From assembly GCA_002498385.1 (NCBI GenBank), contig DAHH01000019.1, forward strand, positions 6,362-70,361: DNA of 64,000 nt. The letters run 5' to 3'. The position numbers and the translations under genes are program-made. How positions within the stretch are numbered: position 1 is the first letter of the stretch; each line of letters begins with the position of its first letter. The notes under the pieces were generated by a model. The model was given only the letters and a program-made list of their open reading frames with translations, did no database searches and had not been told where the DNA came from. Positions 1-9,333 of the stretch are shown here, one piece after another. This DNA comes from Methanobacterium sp. UBA410 (GTDB lineage Archaea; Methanobacteriota; Methanobacteria; Methanobacteriales; Methanobacteriaceae).

Positions 1-2
1 CT

Positions 3-455
3 CTGGAAATGGAAAATGTTAATTATGTGCTTCCCTTTGTAAAGAAGGACTTTGAAGAAGAACTTAAAAATGCCTTCGAGAAGACTATGATGGTTAGGGA
101 TCTAAGCGGTGAGGCAGCAGAACTTGCAGATTACTGGTTCTTTGAAACAACAGTTCGCCTCCATAAACTTGGAAAAGAGGCGTATTTTACCGGATTAAAA
201 CCTCCAGAACTTGATGGTGGTCCAGTAATTTCAATGGCAAACAAAGCAATTGAAACAGAAGATCTAGGTGAACTGAGGGAATTTTTGATGAAATTTATGG
301 GTGGAGAAATAGAAAAGCGTTTCCAGGCGGTAGTTTCCAGGAAAAATTATAGGATAAATAATGTGGAAGCAGCAAGAAGCTATGCAGAAGCTATGATGGA
401 ATTTTTACGGTTTTCTCACAATGTCTACAAATATGTTGAACTCTGCGGTGAATGA
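3..455 (+). CDS. DUF6448 family protein, 5' end cut by window
   Basis: The reading frame is open to the window edge, so the start lies upstream; the visible in-frame ATG at position 9 is internal. The residues match what I recall of DUF6448, a small helical family: NVNYVLPFV near the start, then LADYWFFETTVRLH, YFTGLKP and a GPVI segment, and a second half around KNYRINNVEAAR. In this family the missing N-terminus normally carries a His-Cys-Asp segment that may bind metal; it cannot be checked here. The function is unknown. It is followed by a TATA-like promoter for the next gene, so it probably ends its own transcript. Confidence 0.72.
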   Translation: MEMENVNYVLPFVKKDFEEELKNAFEKTMMVRDLSGEAAELADYWFFETTVRLHKLGKEAYFTGLKPPELDGGPVISMANKAIETEDLGELREFLMKFMGGEIEKRFQAVVSRKNYRINNVEAARSYAEAMMEFLRFSHNVYKYVELCGE

Positions 456-475
456 TAAAAAAAGGAGGACAACCC

Positions 476-486
476 TTTTATATACG
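476..486 (+). promoter_or_regulatory. TATA-box promoter for the cupin gene
   Basis: A strong archaeal TATA element (TTTTATATACG) lies about 80 bases before the cupin start. A Shine-Dalgarno motif GGAGGT at 551-556 then precedes ATG 563 by six bases, so the mRNA would have a leader of roughly 50 bases. Confidence 0.5.
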
Positions 487-562
487 GTTTCATACCACAA
501 ATTTATCTATGGAATCGAAGTAACTATGGATTGATATAGGTAAAACTCTTGGAGGTTCGTTC

Positions 563-886
563 ATGTCGGAAGATATAAAATCAAGAACTTTAAAAACAGT
601 GGATCTAATAGATTATCAGGAAGGTGCAGTTGTAAGCCGTGAAATCATAAAAAGAGAAACAGGAACGGTCACGGTTTTTGCATTTGATAAGGGTGAGGGT
701 TTGAGCGAGCACACTGCACCCTTCGACGCAATGGTTCAGGTAATTGAAGGCAAGGCAGAAATAAGCATATCAGGCAAGAAAAATCACGTTGGTACTGGCG
801 AAATGATAATAATGCCTGCAAACATCCCCCATGCCCTGTATGCCCCTGAAAAGTACAAAATGATACTGACCATGATACGATCGTAA
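563..886 (+). CDS. Small single-domain cupin protein
   Basis: This 107-residue protein has the two conserved cupin motifs. Motif 1 lies around residues 46-66 (GEGLSEHTAPFDAMVQVIEG) and motif 2 around residues 76-92 (VGTGEMIIMPANIPHAL). The histidines in SEH and PHAL fit the usual metal-binding positions, although motif 1 has one histidine rather than the common HxH pair. Small cupins of this type act as metal-dependent enzymes or ligand sensors; the substrate is not visible here. ATG 563 is chosen because GGAGGT lies six bases upstream. The gene stands alone, with no co-directional gene after it. Confidence 0.85.
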   Translation: MSEDIKSRTLKTVDLIDYQEGAVVSREIIKRETGTVTVFAFDKGEGLSEHTAPFDAMVQVIEGKAEISISGKKNHVGTGEMIIMPANIPHALYAPEKYKMILTMIRS

Positions 887-1118
887 GCCTGCAGAGATCC
901 CACTTAGATAAATCTAAGTTATTGATGGATTAAATGGACTTATAGATGTACAGACACTTCTTTGATCATTTTTTTTTAAATTATTCATGGTTTCTCTAGG
1001 TATTATTAGATTTTTTTGTAGAAATCCGTTTTTTAGGATTTTGATAGTTTTAAAGATGTTTTCTGAACAAAAAATCATTCTTAAACATAATTCTTAAACA
1101 AAAACTATGGATATAGTT

Positions 1119-1928
1119 CTATGCACTGTACCTGCAGGAATCAGAAAAATCGCACTTTGCACATTTTTTAGGATTTTGCGTTAATTCAGGAATGTTTCCA
1201 TCAGTTAGCATGGCTTTTATATCTTCAAGCACATTTAAAACTTCTTCACGTAAGTCTATGCTTACAAGGACAGGTTTGCGCTGACAAGCGCCCGTGTAAT
1301 CAATAAAACCCAATGGAATCTCCCTGTTGAATTCATGTTCCATTAACATGGCGTATGCACCTATCTGAAGGGCGTCAGATTTCCACACACCCTTCAAAGG
1401 GGGTAATCCATTTTTTATTTCAACTGGATAGTAGGATCCATCAACTATCTCTATCCTGTCTAACTGTCCCTTTAAGTTGAGTTCAGGGTCTTCTATTGAA
1501 AATTCAGTGAGCAGGGGTGGAAAAAGCATATCCAGAACATCAGAACCGGATTTTCCAGTTCTTTTAAGTATTTTATAGGTTTTAAGGGTCAGAAACCAGG
1601 ATTCAAGCTTCAAATCTTCTTCCAGATCCCTGCAGATTTTTTCTTTGATATCTGGGCTGATTAAGCCGGTTCTCTGGTAGCGTTCTGCTTTGCTTTCTAT
1701 AAATTCTGGAACATCCTCAAAGAGGGTTTCAAAGATATCTTTGACATCCATTTTCTCATCAACAGACCATATGTTCCGTTTTGAAAGTTCATCAAAACCC
1801 CTTCTGATTTCATGTGTGAGCTTCCCATTTACCATGGCTGCTGTCTGGATTTTGCGCTGTTCTGTGCATTTTATGTAGGTTTTCATGGGGCAGTACATAT
1901 ACTCTGAAATTGAAGACACGTTGATCAT
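1119..1928 (-). CDS. Cas4/RecB-like nuclease, no CRISPR nearby
   Basis: This 269-residue protein has the features of the Cas4/Dna2-type RecB nuclease family. Cys13 near the N-terminus and Cys256, Cys259 and Cys265 near the C-terminus form the usual four-cysteine iron-sulphur set. The nuclease residues appear in order: His39, Asp157 in GQLDRIE, Glu170 and Lys172 in the VEIK segment, then Gln188 and Tyr192. Such proteins are 5'-3' single-strand exonucleases that trim CRISPR spacers, but many archaeal copies are stand-alone repair-type nucleases. I see no CRISPR array and no cas1, cas2 or effector gene in the window, so a role in adaptation cannot be claimed. ATG 1928 gives a complete N-terminus that begins just before the first cysteine. 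Confidence 0.82.
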   Translation of the reverse strand: MINVSSISEYMYCPMKTYIKCTEQRKIQTAAMVNGKLTHEIRRGFDELSKRNIWSVDEKMDVKDIFETLFEDVPEFIESKAERYQRTGLISPDIKEKICRDLEEDLKLESWFLTLKTYKILKRTGKSGSDVLDMLFPPLLTEFSIEDPELNLKGQLDRIEIVDGSYYPVEIKNGLPPLKGVWKSDALQIGAYAMLMEHEFNREIPLGFIDYTGACQRKPVLVSIDLREEVLNVLEDIKAMLTDGNIPELTQNPKKCAKCDFSDSCRYSA

Positions 1929-1940
1929 GTTATCACCGTG

Positions 1941-1991
1941 TAATACTTAAACCACAAGTTATTAATACTTACTGGTACAATATTAATACTT
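1941..1991 (-). promoter_or_regulatory. Three spaced direct repeats upstream of the Cas4-like gene
   Basis: The octamer AAGTATTA (minus strand; TAATACTT on plus) occurs at 1941-1948, 1963-1970 and 1984-1991. The spacings are 22 and 21 bases, about two helical turns, so all copies face the same side of the DNA. The array starts 13 bases upstream of the Cas4-like ATG and overlaps where its promoter should be. I infer an operator for a multimeric regulator. Part of the sequence may also serve as the TATA element. Confidence 0.45.
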
Positions 1992-2520
1992 GTCTTTACT
2001 TCCCTAACATCCGGTGGTGGTGACGTATCACCACCACATCTATTAGCCCAAAAAAGCAGAGTTTTTTAAGTTAACTGTGCTCAAATCAGCATCTCAAATG
2101 TTGTTTTTGGAGATCATCCTCTTAAAACTCTTTTGTTCACCTTTATCACTTTCTTCTTTGACACGTTTATTTGTTAACACCTTCAGAGAACTTGTAATTG
2201 TTAACGTACTCCTTAAAATAGGATAAGCACTTGAATTTTTTTGGAAAAACTTGAACTTATAAAACAATAAAACAGATTAACCCCCAAAAAAAAATAAAGT
2301 ATCAAAAATAAAAAAATCAAAAATAAAAAAAGTCTCCATTTCACCACTCAAACTCTACTTCTGAATTATTCAAAAGATGATCTCATGGAGATGTGCATCT
2401 GCATGGAATTTCAGGTTTTATCTGTGTTAACGAGTCATGTTCTGTGGTTAACGATGTTATAGTTTTGATTTTAATTTATAGGTTTATAACAGGTCTATTT
2501 TGATTATAACTACCTTATAC
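1992..2520. other. Gene-free spacer, A/T-rich
   Basis: No convincing gene is seen. The spacer holds the perfect hairpin described separately at 2014-2037 and a long A-rich run near 2281-2330. It separates the Cas4-like gene from the 3' end of the homoserine dehydrogenase pseudogene. Confidence 0.6.
2014..2037. repeat. Perfect 10-bp inverted repeat with 4-base loop
   Basis: GTGGTGGTGA (2014-2023), loop CGTA, and TCACCACCAC (2028-2037) form a perfect hairpin. It is G/C-rich in an A/T-rich spacer. No T-run follows on either strand, so it does not look like a simple terminator. Confidence 0.85.
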
Positions 2521-3809
2521 TCATAAAATCCTTATAAAAACAGTTTCTCCCTTTAACAAACTCCAGTTCGTTGATCTTGGCCACAGCTGCATTCATATTT
2601 TTTTTCAAGGGCTTCGTGGGTCACCATGAAGATGGGAACTGGCTCCCCCTTGGCTGTCTGTTTTTGGTTTACAGATTCCAAACTTACGTTACAATCGCTC
2701 AGTATGCCAGATATACTGTGAAGAACGCCGGGTTTATCCGTTGCCTGGAGCCTGATGTAGTACCGGGATCTTACATCTGCCATACCCTTCAAAGCTTTAA
2801 CCCGGTTCTCTTTGGGTCCGTAAGCTGTGGGTTTATTCATGTTTTGGATTATGTCCATGCAATCACCCACCACAGCACTTGCAGTCGGCATCATTCCGGC
2901 TCCCGGGCTGTACATCATCACAGGCCCCACAATGTCCCCAACAATGTAAACTCCGTTGAAAACACCGTTAATAGATGCTAAAAGATGGCTTTCAGGTACA
3001 AGGGTTGGATGTACCCTCACCTCAAGCTCACCATCAACCAGTTTGGCTATTGCAAGGAGTTTTATACATGATTTAAGTTCTTCCTTTGTAAATAGGATAT
3101 CATCGGGTGTTATTTTGCTTATTCCCTCAACATGGAAGTTTTTCTGTTCCACGTAGGTCTCAAAGCCCAGAATTGTGAGTATAACCAGTTTATGGGCGGT
3201 GTCATAGCCTTCAACATCAAAAGTTGGATCCGTCTCGGCGTATCCCTTTTTCTGAGCTTTTTTAAGAACATCCCCAAATTCTCTGCCTTCTCCAGTCATC
3301 TTGGTGAGTACGTAGTTGGCTGTACCGTTCAGTATACCGTAGATCTATGTTGTTTGCAGCCAGGTTTTCGTTCAACGCTGGAGAAGAGGTATTTCCTCAC
3401 CGATGTTGGCCTTAAAACAGATCCTAACGCGGTTTTTACGTGCAGTTTCAATAACTTCCTGGCAGTGTTTGGCAAACAGGGCCTTGTTGGCGGTTACAAC
3501 GTGTTTACCCTTGTTCAGGACTTTTAATATGAATTTAAGGGCAGGTTACTAACTTCCCATAAGTTCTGCAATGATGTCTATTTCTGGATCATCCAAAATA
3601 TCATCAACGTCAGTTGAAAGTTTATAAGAATCAGCATCCACGCCCCTGTCTGTTGTTATGTCCAGATCAACTATTGTTTTAAGTTTAACATCCTTCTGAA
3701 CCTTGTCATTTATGAGATCAGGGTTCTGGTTGAAGGTTTCCACAACTCCACTTCTTATGGTTCCAAAACCAATGAGTCCTATATTTACAGAATCCTTCAT
3801 TAAAATCAT
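2521..3809 (-). pseudogene. hom: Decayed homoserine dehydrogenase
   Basis: Homoserine dehydrogenase makes homoserine from aspartate semialdehyde for threonine and methionine. Here the family can be followed along the whole length: a Rossmann start ([12 protein letters not shown]), the HVVTANKAL segment, [13 protein letters not shown], the catalytic-domain part, and an ACT-like C-terminal half. The frame is broken many times. TAG and TAA occur in tandem at 3546-3551. Another TGA (3372-3374) and TAG (3345-3347) lie where a shifted frame would restore the expected [13 protein letters not shown] sequence. An extra T in the 8-T run at 2598-2605 and one extra base near 2548 disrupt the C-terminus. 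Conserved residues are also changed: the glycine-rich loop has Arg, and the usual EAS-GGGIP segment reads KANIGEEIP. Substitutions plus indels point to genuine decay rather than only read errors. Confidence 0.85.
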
Positions 3810-3893
3810 CCAGTTTTTATTTGATATCCTTTTTTATTACAATTGTTATAATTACGATTGTTATATTATAGGATCCACATGCACCTGACGTAT

Positions 3894-3952
3894 TTTTGTG
3901 GTACTTTTGTGGTACTGTCAGGATTTGATCATAACATCAGGATTTGATCATA
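3894..3952. repeat. Two adjacent short direct duplications
   Basis: TTTTGTGGTAC is tandemly repeated at 3894-3904 and 3905-3915. Just after it, TCAGGATTTGATCATA occurs at 3918-3933 and again at 3937-3952. The repeats lie between the hom pseudogene and the nucleotidyltransferase gene. Confidence 0.85.
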
Positions 3953-3980
3953 TATTTGTTTGGAGTTTGGAGCCCATTGA

Positions 3981-5000
3981 TCACAGTTTTAAATCTTTCA
4001 GTTTAATGTACTCGTTTATAGATTCTCTGGTTGTTCCAACTATGAGCCTGTAACTTACATTACCTTTAGTAACCTTTTCAAGCTTTCCCCTGGCCACTAT
4101 TCTTTCTCCTTCCCTGACCTGACCTGCATAGGTGTGGGTGAAGGAGGCAACCTCATTTAAAGGCACTTCAGATCCTTCGAGGATCTCAACGTCCTCAACG
4201 TTGTAAACTGCAGGGTTGTCGAAGGCAGCAAGGGCATCTTTCACGGTACATTCAACCTTTATGGTCCCTACAGGCTCATAGATCGTGTCTCCATAAGTTC
4301 CACTGATTTCTTCCCAGTCCCTGGTTGCAAGGATATCGAAGAGAGTGCCCTCAATGATTCCCCTGTTGTGCTTTCGGTTTTCGTACCACATGAACTCATC
4401 GAAACTCAGGGATCCGTCTTTTATCCGTTTTTTGTAGAGTCTGTTCCAGTAACCACCCTGGATACCCTCAAGGATGCCTTTTTCCTTCTTTATTTCTTCG
4501 AAGGCTTTCATGGCGTTCCTGTGATTTTCAAGGCCGTAAACAACAAAGTCAACGTCTGAATTTTCAGGGTCGTAGAGCCCCGGAAGGGTGGAACCTGAAA
4601 TACCCATTTTATCGTAGGGAATTCCAGCACGCTCATGGAAGGTTCTTGCAACCTTCACAACCTTTTTAAGCAGTTTATCCGGGTCTGGATCGTTCATTAT
4701 TTCTTTAAGACGATCATTTGGGTGCAAGATCTCTTTCACCCTGTCCTGGGGAACTCCCATCATCTGAACGTGGGTTACCTCAGAATCGAAGAGGTACTCT
4801 GGAAAATTCTTGTTTAAAAAATCGTAAGCCTGTTTTGAATCCACCTTGGAATACCTGGTACCATTTAAGGACCGCTCACCCTCAGGATCAGGAACGTATC
4901 TTAAAAAAGACAGTATCCTGTCATCGGGGTGGAGATAATTCGTTGTTGCAAAGAAAAGATCGTCTGTTGTGTGTATAAAATCTCTGGGTCTGGCTCTCAT
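3981..5000 (-). CDS. Predicted nucleotidyltransferase (COG1665-like)
   Basis: This 339-residue protein contains the DNA polymerase beta-like nucleotidyltransferase signature in its middle: Gly136-Ser137 followed by Asp149-x-Asp151 in a SDVDFVVYG strand. These residues bind the two metal ions for nucleotidyl transfer. An archaeal family of about this length with the same layout is known to me as an uncharacterised predicted nucleotidyltransferase. The regions on either side carry no motif I recognise; the C-terminal 100 residues look like a beta-rich RNA- or ligand-binding domain. The substrate is unknown. ATG 5000 lies only 33 bases from the divergent PPC-domain gene, so the two share a promoter region. 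Confidence 0.72.
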   Translation of the reverse strand: MRARPRDFIHTTDDLFFATTNYLHPDDRILSFLRYVPDPEGERSLNGTRYSKVDSKQAYDFLNKNFPEYLFDSEVTHVQMMGVPQDRVKEILHPNDRLKEIMNDPDPDKLLKKVVKVARTFHERAGIPYDKMGISGSTLPGLYDPENSDVDFVVYGLENHRNAMKAFEEIKKEKGILEGIQGGYWNRLYKKRIKDGSLSFDEFMWYENRKHNRGIIEGTLFDILATRDWEEISGTYGDTIYEPVGTIKVECTVKDALAAFDNPAVYNVEDVEILEGSEVPLNEVASFTHTYAGQVREGERIVARGKLEKVTKGNVSYRLIVGTTRESINEYIKLKDLKL

Positions 5001-5033
5001 GGATTAATTTAATTGTGGGCAACACTATTAAAT

Positions 5034-5411
5034 ATGATAGTTTCAAGACTCGAACCCGGCATGGATCTTAAGGAAGGCATATTGAAGACACAAAACGAAA
5101 ACAACGTTGAATCAGGCATCATTATATGCATGGTTGGAAGCCTCAAAAAAGCTGTGTTGAGGATGTCAGATGGAAAACAAAGGGAGTTCACTGGTCCCTT
5201 TGAGATAGTGTCAGCTGAAGGTACCATATCTACCAATGGAGTACACTTACATCTGGCAGTATCAGACAGGGATGGGAAGGTTTTTGGAGGACATTTAAAG
5301 CCCGGATGCACTGTGCACACAACTGCAGAGCTGTGCATCCTGGAATCAGACGAACCATTAAAAAGAGTTTTTGACCCCAAAACAGGTTACAGGGAACTTT
5401 TCGTTGAATGA
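5034..5411 (+). CDS. PPC/DUF296 domain protein
   Basis: The product is a single PPC (plants and prokaryotes conserved, DUF296) domain. The hallmark GGHLKPGCTVHTTAE segment is present near residues 88-102 and the N-terminal RLEPGMDL fits the family start. In plants this domain sits next to AT-hooks; prokaryotic versions form trimers with a putative metal or ligand site and no proven role. The frame also allows a TTG start at 5013, but ATG 5034 begins the family-like sequence. Neither has a Shine-Dalgarno motif, so leaderless translation is possible. It is divergent from the nucleotidyltransferase. Confidence 0.8.
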   Translation: MIVSRLEPGMDLKEGILKTQNENNVESGIIICMVGSLKKAVLRMSDGKQREFTGPFEIVSAEGTISTNGVHLHLAVSDRDGKVFGGHLKPGCTVHTTAELCILESDEPLKRVFDPKTGYRELFVE

Positions 5412-5663
5412 AATCGTTTTTCATTATTTTTTTCATGCAAAGGGGAAGAACTATAAATCCGGAAATTTTATACTTCAACTGATACAATTTTCAATTGATA
5501 TCTAATTCAGTTGATCCCCCAATAAATTCGATCTCCAATTAAATTCATAAAAAAATTAAATTCATAGAAATAAATTCATAGAAAAAATTGGAATCATGTT
5601 ACAAGGTATTTAAATTTATCATAAAATTTTCTTATAAAAAGGGGTTTCCCAGGTTGAATTTAA

Positions 5664-6308
5664 ATGTTGTTTATTGATGGAGGATCAAAACAACGGGATC
5701 AAACCTTAAAAAGTGAGCTTATGAAACACTTAAAACTTGAAAATGGCACCATATATGATGGAAGCCAGATACAGCCTATGTGGGCTTTCAGACAGTTTGG
5801 AATAAAGGATTCCAGCATAGTAAGCTGGACAGGCCCCATGGAAATAAGATCAGATGAAGTGATAGACTACGAAGATGTTGAAGTTGAAATAAAAGGTGGA
5901 GAAATGTTAAATTTCATAATAGAGCACTTCGATGTCCAGCCTGCAAATATAAGGCTCTGCTATCACAGGCAGCGCCTCTTTGTCACCATAGTCAAGGATC
6001 TCCTGGCGGGTCACGGTGTGAAAACCCGGCGGGATGGTGACGATCTCTACGTTCTTCAGAATGATAAAAGGAGAGGTAAGCTCAGTGTTTCAATAGCAAC
6101 GTGCTCTGCAAGCAGCATGAAGGTCCACTTTGCATTGAATCTCACAGAAGAAGGAACACCTGATGATGTTGAAACTTCTGGTCTTCTGGAGTGTGGTGCA
6201 GGCCTTGAAAGGGAAAATGTTCAGGATCTTGCCGACGAAATATGTTCAGCTTACATAAATGAAGTAGAATCCATTGAAAGCGATATAACTAAAACAAGGG
6301 TATTTTAA
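5664..6308 (+). CDS. DUF366 family protein
   Basis: This 214-residue protein matches my memory of the archaeal DUF366 family: [13 protein letters not shown] start, [20 protein letters not shown], then RLCYHRQRL and the later [17 protein letters not shown] segment. The function is unknown. It lies just upstream of queD and queE in the same direction, with a 131-base gap, so a link to tRNA modification or 7-deazaguanine metabolism is possible but is inference from position only. A TATA-like CTTATAAAAAG stands about 30 bases before the ATG, which fits a short-leader transcript. Confidence 0.7.
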   Translation: MLFIDGGSKQRDQTLKSELMKHLKLENGTIYDGSQIQPMWAFRQFGIKDSSIVSWTGPMEIRSDEVIDYEDVEVEIKGGEMLNFIIEHFDVQPANIRLCYHRQRLFVTIVKDLLAGHGVKTRRDGDDLYVLQNDKRRGKLSVSIATCSASSMKVHFALNLTEEGTPDDVETSGLLECGAGLERENVQDLADEICSAYINEVESIESDITKTRVF

Positions 6309-6439
6309 GTACTCATAAAAAAACAGTATTTTAAGGTTACAGTGGATCGTAACCAGATCATACAAAACAGTAAATAATAAACAAAACAGTAGATAATAAT
6401 AGATGGAAGGTTTAAACGTATTAGGAGTAAGATGTTCAA

Positions 6440-6922
6440 ATGAAAATTGTTATAAACGGGATCCATGCCAATTTAAGGTTTTCTGCAGCGCATTTAATCC
6501 CGGAACATGAATCATGTGGTGTTATACACGGCCACTCATACATAGTTGACGTTGTTATCGAGGGGGAAAGATCCGGCAAGTTCGGATTTGTTGTTGACTT
6601 CAAGAAGGTCAAGGCCATAGTGAGGGGTATATGCAAGAAACTCGACCACAGGGTTTTAATTCCACTAAAAAATCCTGAAATGAATTTTAAAAACCTTGAG
6701 GATGCTGTCGAATTTTCAATTGGATCTAAAGAGTACAAATTGCCGCTTGAAGACTGCAGACTGCTCGATCTTAGATCCACATCCGCAGAGGACCTCTCTG
6801 AGTTCTTTGCAAAGGAACTTTACAGGAAACTTGAGAAACTGGACAACAATATCTCGAGCATCCAGGTGGGTGTGAACGAGGGAATAGGACAGGGAGCCTA
6901 CTTCACAAAAAAGGTTGAATAA
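6440..6922 (+). CDS. queD: 6-carboxy-tetrahydropterin synthase QueD
   Basis: QueD converts dihydroneopterin triphosphate to 6-carboxy-tetrahydropterin in the preQ0 pathway, which in archaea supplies archaeosine for tRNA. The zinc-binding histidines are visible: His18 in FSAAH and His30 and His32 in the HGH motif. The catalytic cysteine Cys26 sits four residues before HGH, the spacing that separates QueD from eukaryote-type PTP synthases. Leu68-Asp69-His70 gives the usual LDH motif and VGVNEG near the C-terminus supplies the pterin-anchoring glutamate. Length (160 residues) is a little above that of bacterial QueD. The gene lies 30 bases upstream of queE, which supports an operon. Confidence 0.9.
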   Translation: MKIVINGIHANLRFSAAHLIPEHESCGVIHGHSYIVDVVIEGERSGKFGFVVDFKKVKAIVRGICKKLDHRVLIPLKNPEMNFKNLEDAVEFSIGSKEYKLPLEDCRLLDLRSTSAEDLSEFFAKELYRKLEKLDNNISSIQVGVNEGIGQGAYFTKKVE

Positions 6923-6952
6923 AAAGAATAAATAGGGAAACAGGGTTTTAAA

Positions 6953-7654
6953 ATGAAAACACGTATAAGTGAGGTTTTTTCAAGCATTCAGGGTGAAGGG
7001 CTGCTTTTAGGCCGCAGACAAGTCTTTGTAAGGTTTACAGGATGCAACCTGAACTGCAACTACTGTGACACACCTGAAAACAAGGATCCCTCCTATGGAG
7101 AGCTTGTTTCCACAGATGAACTTTTTGAAAGAGTTGATAAATTAATAACTCCTGATTTTCATTCTATATCTTTTACAGGTGGTGAACCATTACTAAATGC
7201 AGATTTTATCAGTGAATTTTTAAGTAAATATGATTTTACTTCTTTAATTGAGACAAATGGTTCTTTACCTGATGAGTTGGCGAAAATAATAGATTTAATA
7301 GATTATGCATCCATTGATATAAAATTGCCTGAACATGAATCCTCCGGTAACTGGGACGATCTCTTTGAATCTGAGCTTAAATCCATAAAACTATTAATAG
7401 ATAAGGGGATAAATACATACATAAAAGTGGTTGTGATGCCTTCAACAAAAGTTGACTTGGTGGGTTATATAGCCTCAAGGGTAAAAGATGAGGTTAAGGA
7501 AAGCACTGACTTATCAATGGTTATTCAACCTGTAAGTCCCCTTGATTTGTGGGCAGATGAAGAAGATAAATTATTCAAGATCTCTGAAAAGGCAGGAGAG
7601 TACATGGATGTTTTAACCATACCTCAAGTTCATAAACTTCTAAAGGTTAGGTAG
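6953..7654 (+). CDS. queE: 7-carboxy-7-deazaguanine synthase QueE (radical SAM)
   Basis: QueE is the radical SAM enzyme that contracts 6-carboxy-tetrahydropterin to 7-carboxy-7-deazaguanine. The cluster motif is canonical CX3CX2C (Cys31, Cys35, Cys38 in [12 protein letters not shown]), preceded by the family's FSSIQGEG substrate-binding segment at residues 9-16. The TGGEPL motif that contacts SAM lies near residues 75-80. Length is 233 residues, normal for the archaeal type. It follows queD directly. Its stop codon sits just before the GGAGGT that serves the first CBS gene, so that gene may be translated from the same mRNA. Confidence 0.93.
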   Translation: MKTRISEVFSSIQGEGLLLGRRQVFVRFTGCNLNCNYCDTPENKDPSYGELVSTDELFERVDKLITPDFHSISFTGGEPLLNADFISEFLSKYDFTSLIETNGSLPDELAKIIDLIDYASIDIKLPEHESSGNWDDLFESELKSIKLLIDKGINTYIKVVVMPSTKVDLVGYIASRVKDEVKESTDLSMVIQPVSPLDLWADEEDKLFKISEKAGEYMDVLTIPQVHKLLKVR

Positions 7655-7665
7655 GAGGTTTTAAG

Positions 7666-8223
7666 ATGGAAATGGACACCAAAGTTACAGTACACGACGC
7701 AATGACATCAAGCGTTATTACAGCAGACCCAAATACAACAGTTGCTGATGCAGCTATTTTAATGACAAGGTTTAAAATAGGCTGTCTCATAGTCAAGAGC
7801 AACAGCGAACCTGAGGGACTGATCACAGAAAGTGATATCATTGGAAAAGTGGTATCAAAGGACATTAAGGCCAGTGAGATAACAATAGGAAATATAATGA
7901 CCAAAAACCTCATAATGACCACTCCTGGAAGTGAATTAAATGAAGCCGCAAGGTTAATGGCTAAAAACCAGATAAGAAGACTTCCTGTTGTAAATAAGGG
8001 AGTTCTTGTAGGTATATTAACATCAACGGACATTGTGATGGTATCTCCTGAATTAACGGATATACTGGTTGAAAATGCCAAAATGCAGAACGTTGAATAC
8101 TCTGATGTGGAGCAATCAGTGCCGGGCATATGTGAGATATGTGGAACATACGTTGAGTACCTCGATGAGGTTGATGGAAAGTTTGTTTGTGAAAGCTGTA
8201 AAGAGGATTTAAAGGGTGAATAA
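7666..8223 (+). CDS. Two-CBS protein with C-terminal zinc ribbon
   Basis: Residues about 5-60 and 68-125 form a CBS pair (AMTSSVIT ... GLITESDI and IMTKNLIM ... GILTSTDI). CBS pairs bind adenosine nucleotides or SAM and act as energy or ligand sensors. The last 40 residues hold CEIC and, some 20 residues later, CESC, a two-knuckle zinc ribbon. Such CBS-zinc ribbon proteins are common in archaea and are often suspected regulators. GGAGGT at 7654-7659 lies six bases before ATG 7666 and overlaps the end of queE, which suggests coupling to the que genes. It is the first of five CBS genes in a row; the effector partner is unknown. Confidence 0.9.
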   Translation: MEMDTKVTVHDAMTSSVITADPNTTVADAAILMTRFKIGCLIVKSNSEPEGLITESDIIGKVVSKDIKASEITIGNIMTKNLIMTTPGSELNEAARLMAKNQIRRLPVVNKGVLVGILTSTDIVMVSPELTDILVENAKMQNVEYSDVEQSVPGICEICGTYVEYLDEVDGKFVCESCKEDLKGE

Positions 8224-8293
8224 ATTTAGGTGAGTCATCTAAGGATGCATACACAAAGCTTGAGTTGAATAAGCAATTTAAGGGGTGAGTAAC

Positions 8294-9109
8294 ATGAGCA
8301 ATGTGGGAGAAATTATGACCTCCAACCCTGTATCTGTTTCCGTTGACACCTACGCAACCAAAGTAAGATCGATATTCAGGGAGGAATGGTTCAGATCCAT
8401 ACCTGTTGTTTCAGGAGAACGCCTTGAGGGATTGATAACCCGTGGCTGCATGATGAACATAAGTTCAACAAAGTCCAGCATAGACGCAAGGGGAATAATG
8501 GAACATGTGAAGGTTGTTGCAACCCCGGATATGGACACTGCAGAACTTGCAAAAAAACTGATCAAAGCAGACACTGTTCAGGCACCTGTTGTGGAATCAA
8601 CAGAAAATATGCGTCTTGTTGGTATAGTAACTGTTGCAGACATCCTTAAAAAATTTTTATACAACGGTAAAAAACCTAAAAACCAGACCTTAGCTGAAAT
8701 AGCATCAGAAAAGGTTGTTACCTGCGGTCATGATGATCTGCTCTCGAAGGTTTGGAGCAAGATGGATGTGACTGGATTTTCAGGACTTCCAGTTATGAAG
8801 AAACGAAAAATGATAGGTATAATAACAAGGAAGGATATTATAAACTCAGGGCACGCCAGAATAGGAAGGGAGTCCAATGAGTCCAAAAGTTCCATCCGTG
8901 TTGAACGTGTTATGAAAACACCACCTGTTGTTGTGACACCTGATACAAGTGTTAGAGAGGCTGCAGAACTCATTGTTGAACACGACATCGGACGTATCCC
9001 CGTTGTTAAAAATCCAGTGTATGTTAAAAAAGAACCAAGACGAGCAAGAGAAGCCGATTTGATCGGCATAGTTTCAAGGGAAGATATTTTAGGATCGTAT
9101 CTAAATTGA
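8294..9109 (+). CDS. Four-CBS-domain protein
   Basis: The 271-residue product consists almost only of four CBS motifs, each with the pattern 'IM...V...A......IPVV...G(I/L)(I/V)T..DI'. They start near residues 5, 65, 130 and 200. The last repeat has an insert rich in Lys and Arg before its final strand. Two Bateman modules without an effector domain imply a protein that senses a ligand and acts on a partner. The frame opens at GTG 8285, but the AGGGGTGA around it is better read as the Shine-Dalgarno site for ATG 8294. It belongs to the run of CBS genes. Confidence 0.88.
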   Translation: MSNVGEIMTSNPVSVSVDTYATKVRSIFREEWFRSIPVVSGERLEGLITRGCMMNISSTKSSIDARGIMEHVKVVATPDMDTAELAKKLIKADTVQAPVVESTENMRLVGIVTVADILKKFLYNGKKPKNQTLAEIASEKVVTCGHDDLLSKVWSKMDVTGFSGLPVMKKRKMIGIITRKDIINSGHARIGRESNESKSSIRVERVMKTPPVVVTPDTSVREAAELIVEHDIGRIPVVKNPVYVKKEPRRAREADLIGIVSREDILGSYLN

Positions 9110-9333
9110 TCTTCAACTTACACGTGCATTCAAACTTCAAATTAAATTATTTTACAGACTATTTTTTAGATAAATTATTAAAAAATTACATATATCCAAA
9201 TTTACAAGATTTCTCAGGTTTATTAGATAATTACTTGTATGATTTTTTATATTTATTGAATAAACTAGATCTCCTTGAGTTAAATGATGAACTCTTAGGC
9301 ATTCAAGGTCATCTTTCACAAGAGGTGTATTGA
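9106..9333 (+). CDS. Possible small gene between two CBS genes
   Basis: An open frame of 75 codons fills the whole AT-rich gap between two CBS genes. It would start at a TTG that overlaps the preceding stop (TTGA) and stop at a TGA that overlaps the next ATG. The peptide is rich in Leu, Asn, Asp and Tyr and has no Arg, unlike its neighbours. There is no Shine-Dalgarno motif of its own. An open frame of this length is uncommon in such AT-rich DNA, but an antisense frame is also open, so chance is likely. I list it only as a candidate. Confidence 0.15.
   Translation: MIFNLHVHSNFKLNYFTDYFLDKLLKNYIYPNLQDFSGLLDNYLYDFLYLLNKLDLLELNDELLGIQGHLSQEVY

Noticed and set aside
1119..2520. Possible CRISPR locus near the Cas4-like gene
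   Set aside because: No repeat-spacer array and no other cas gene is visible on either strand; the three AAGTATTA copies are too short and closely spaced.
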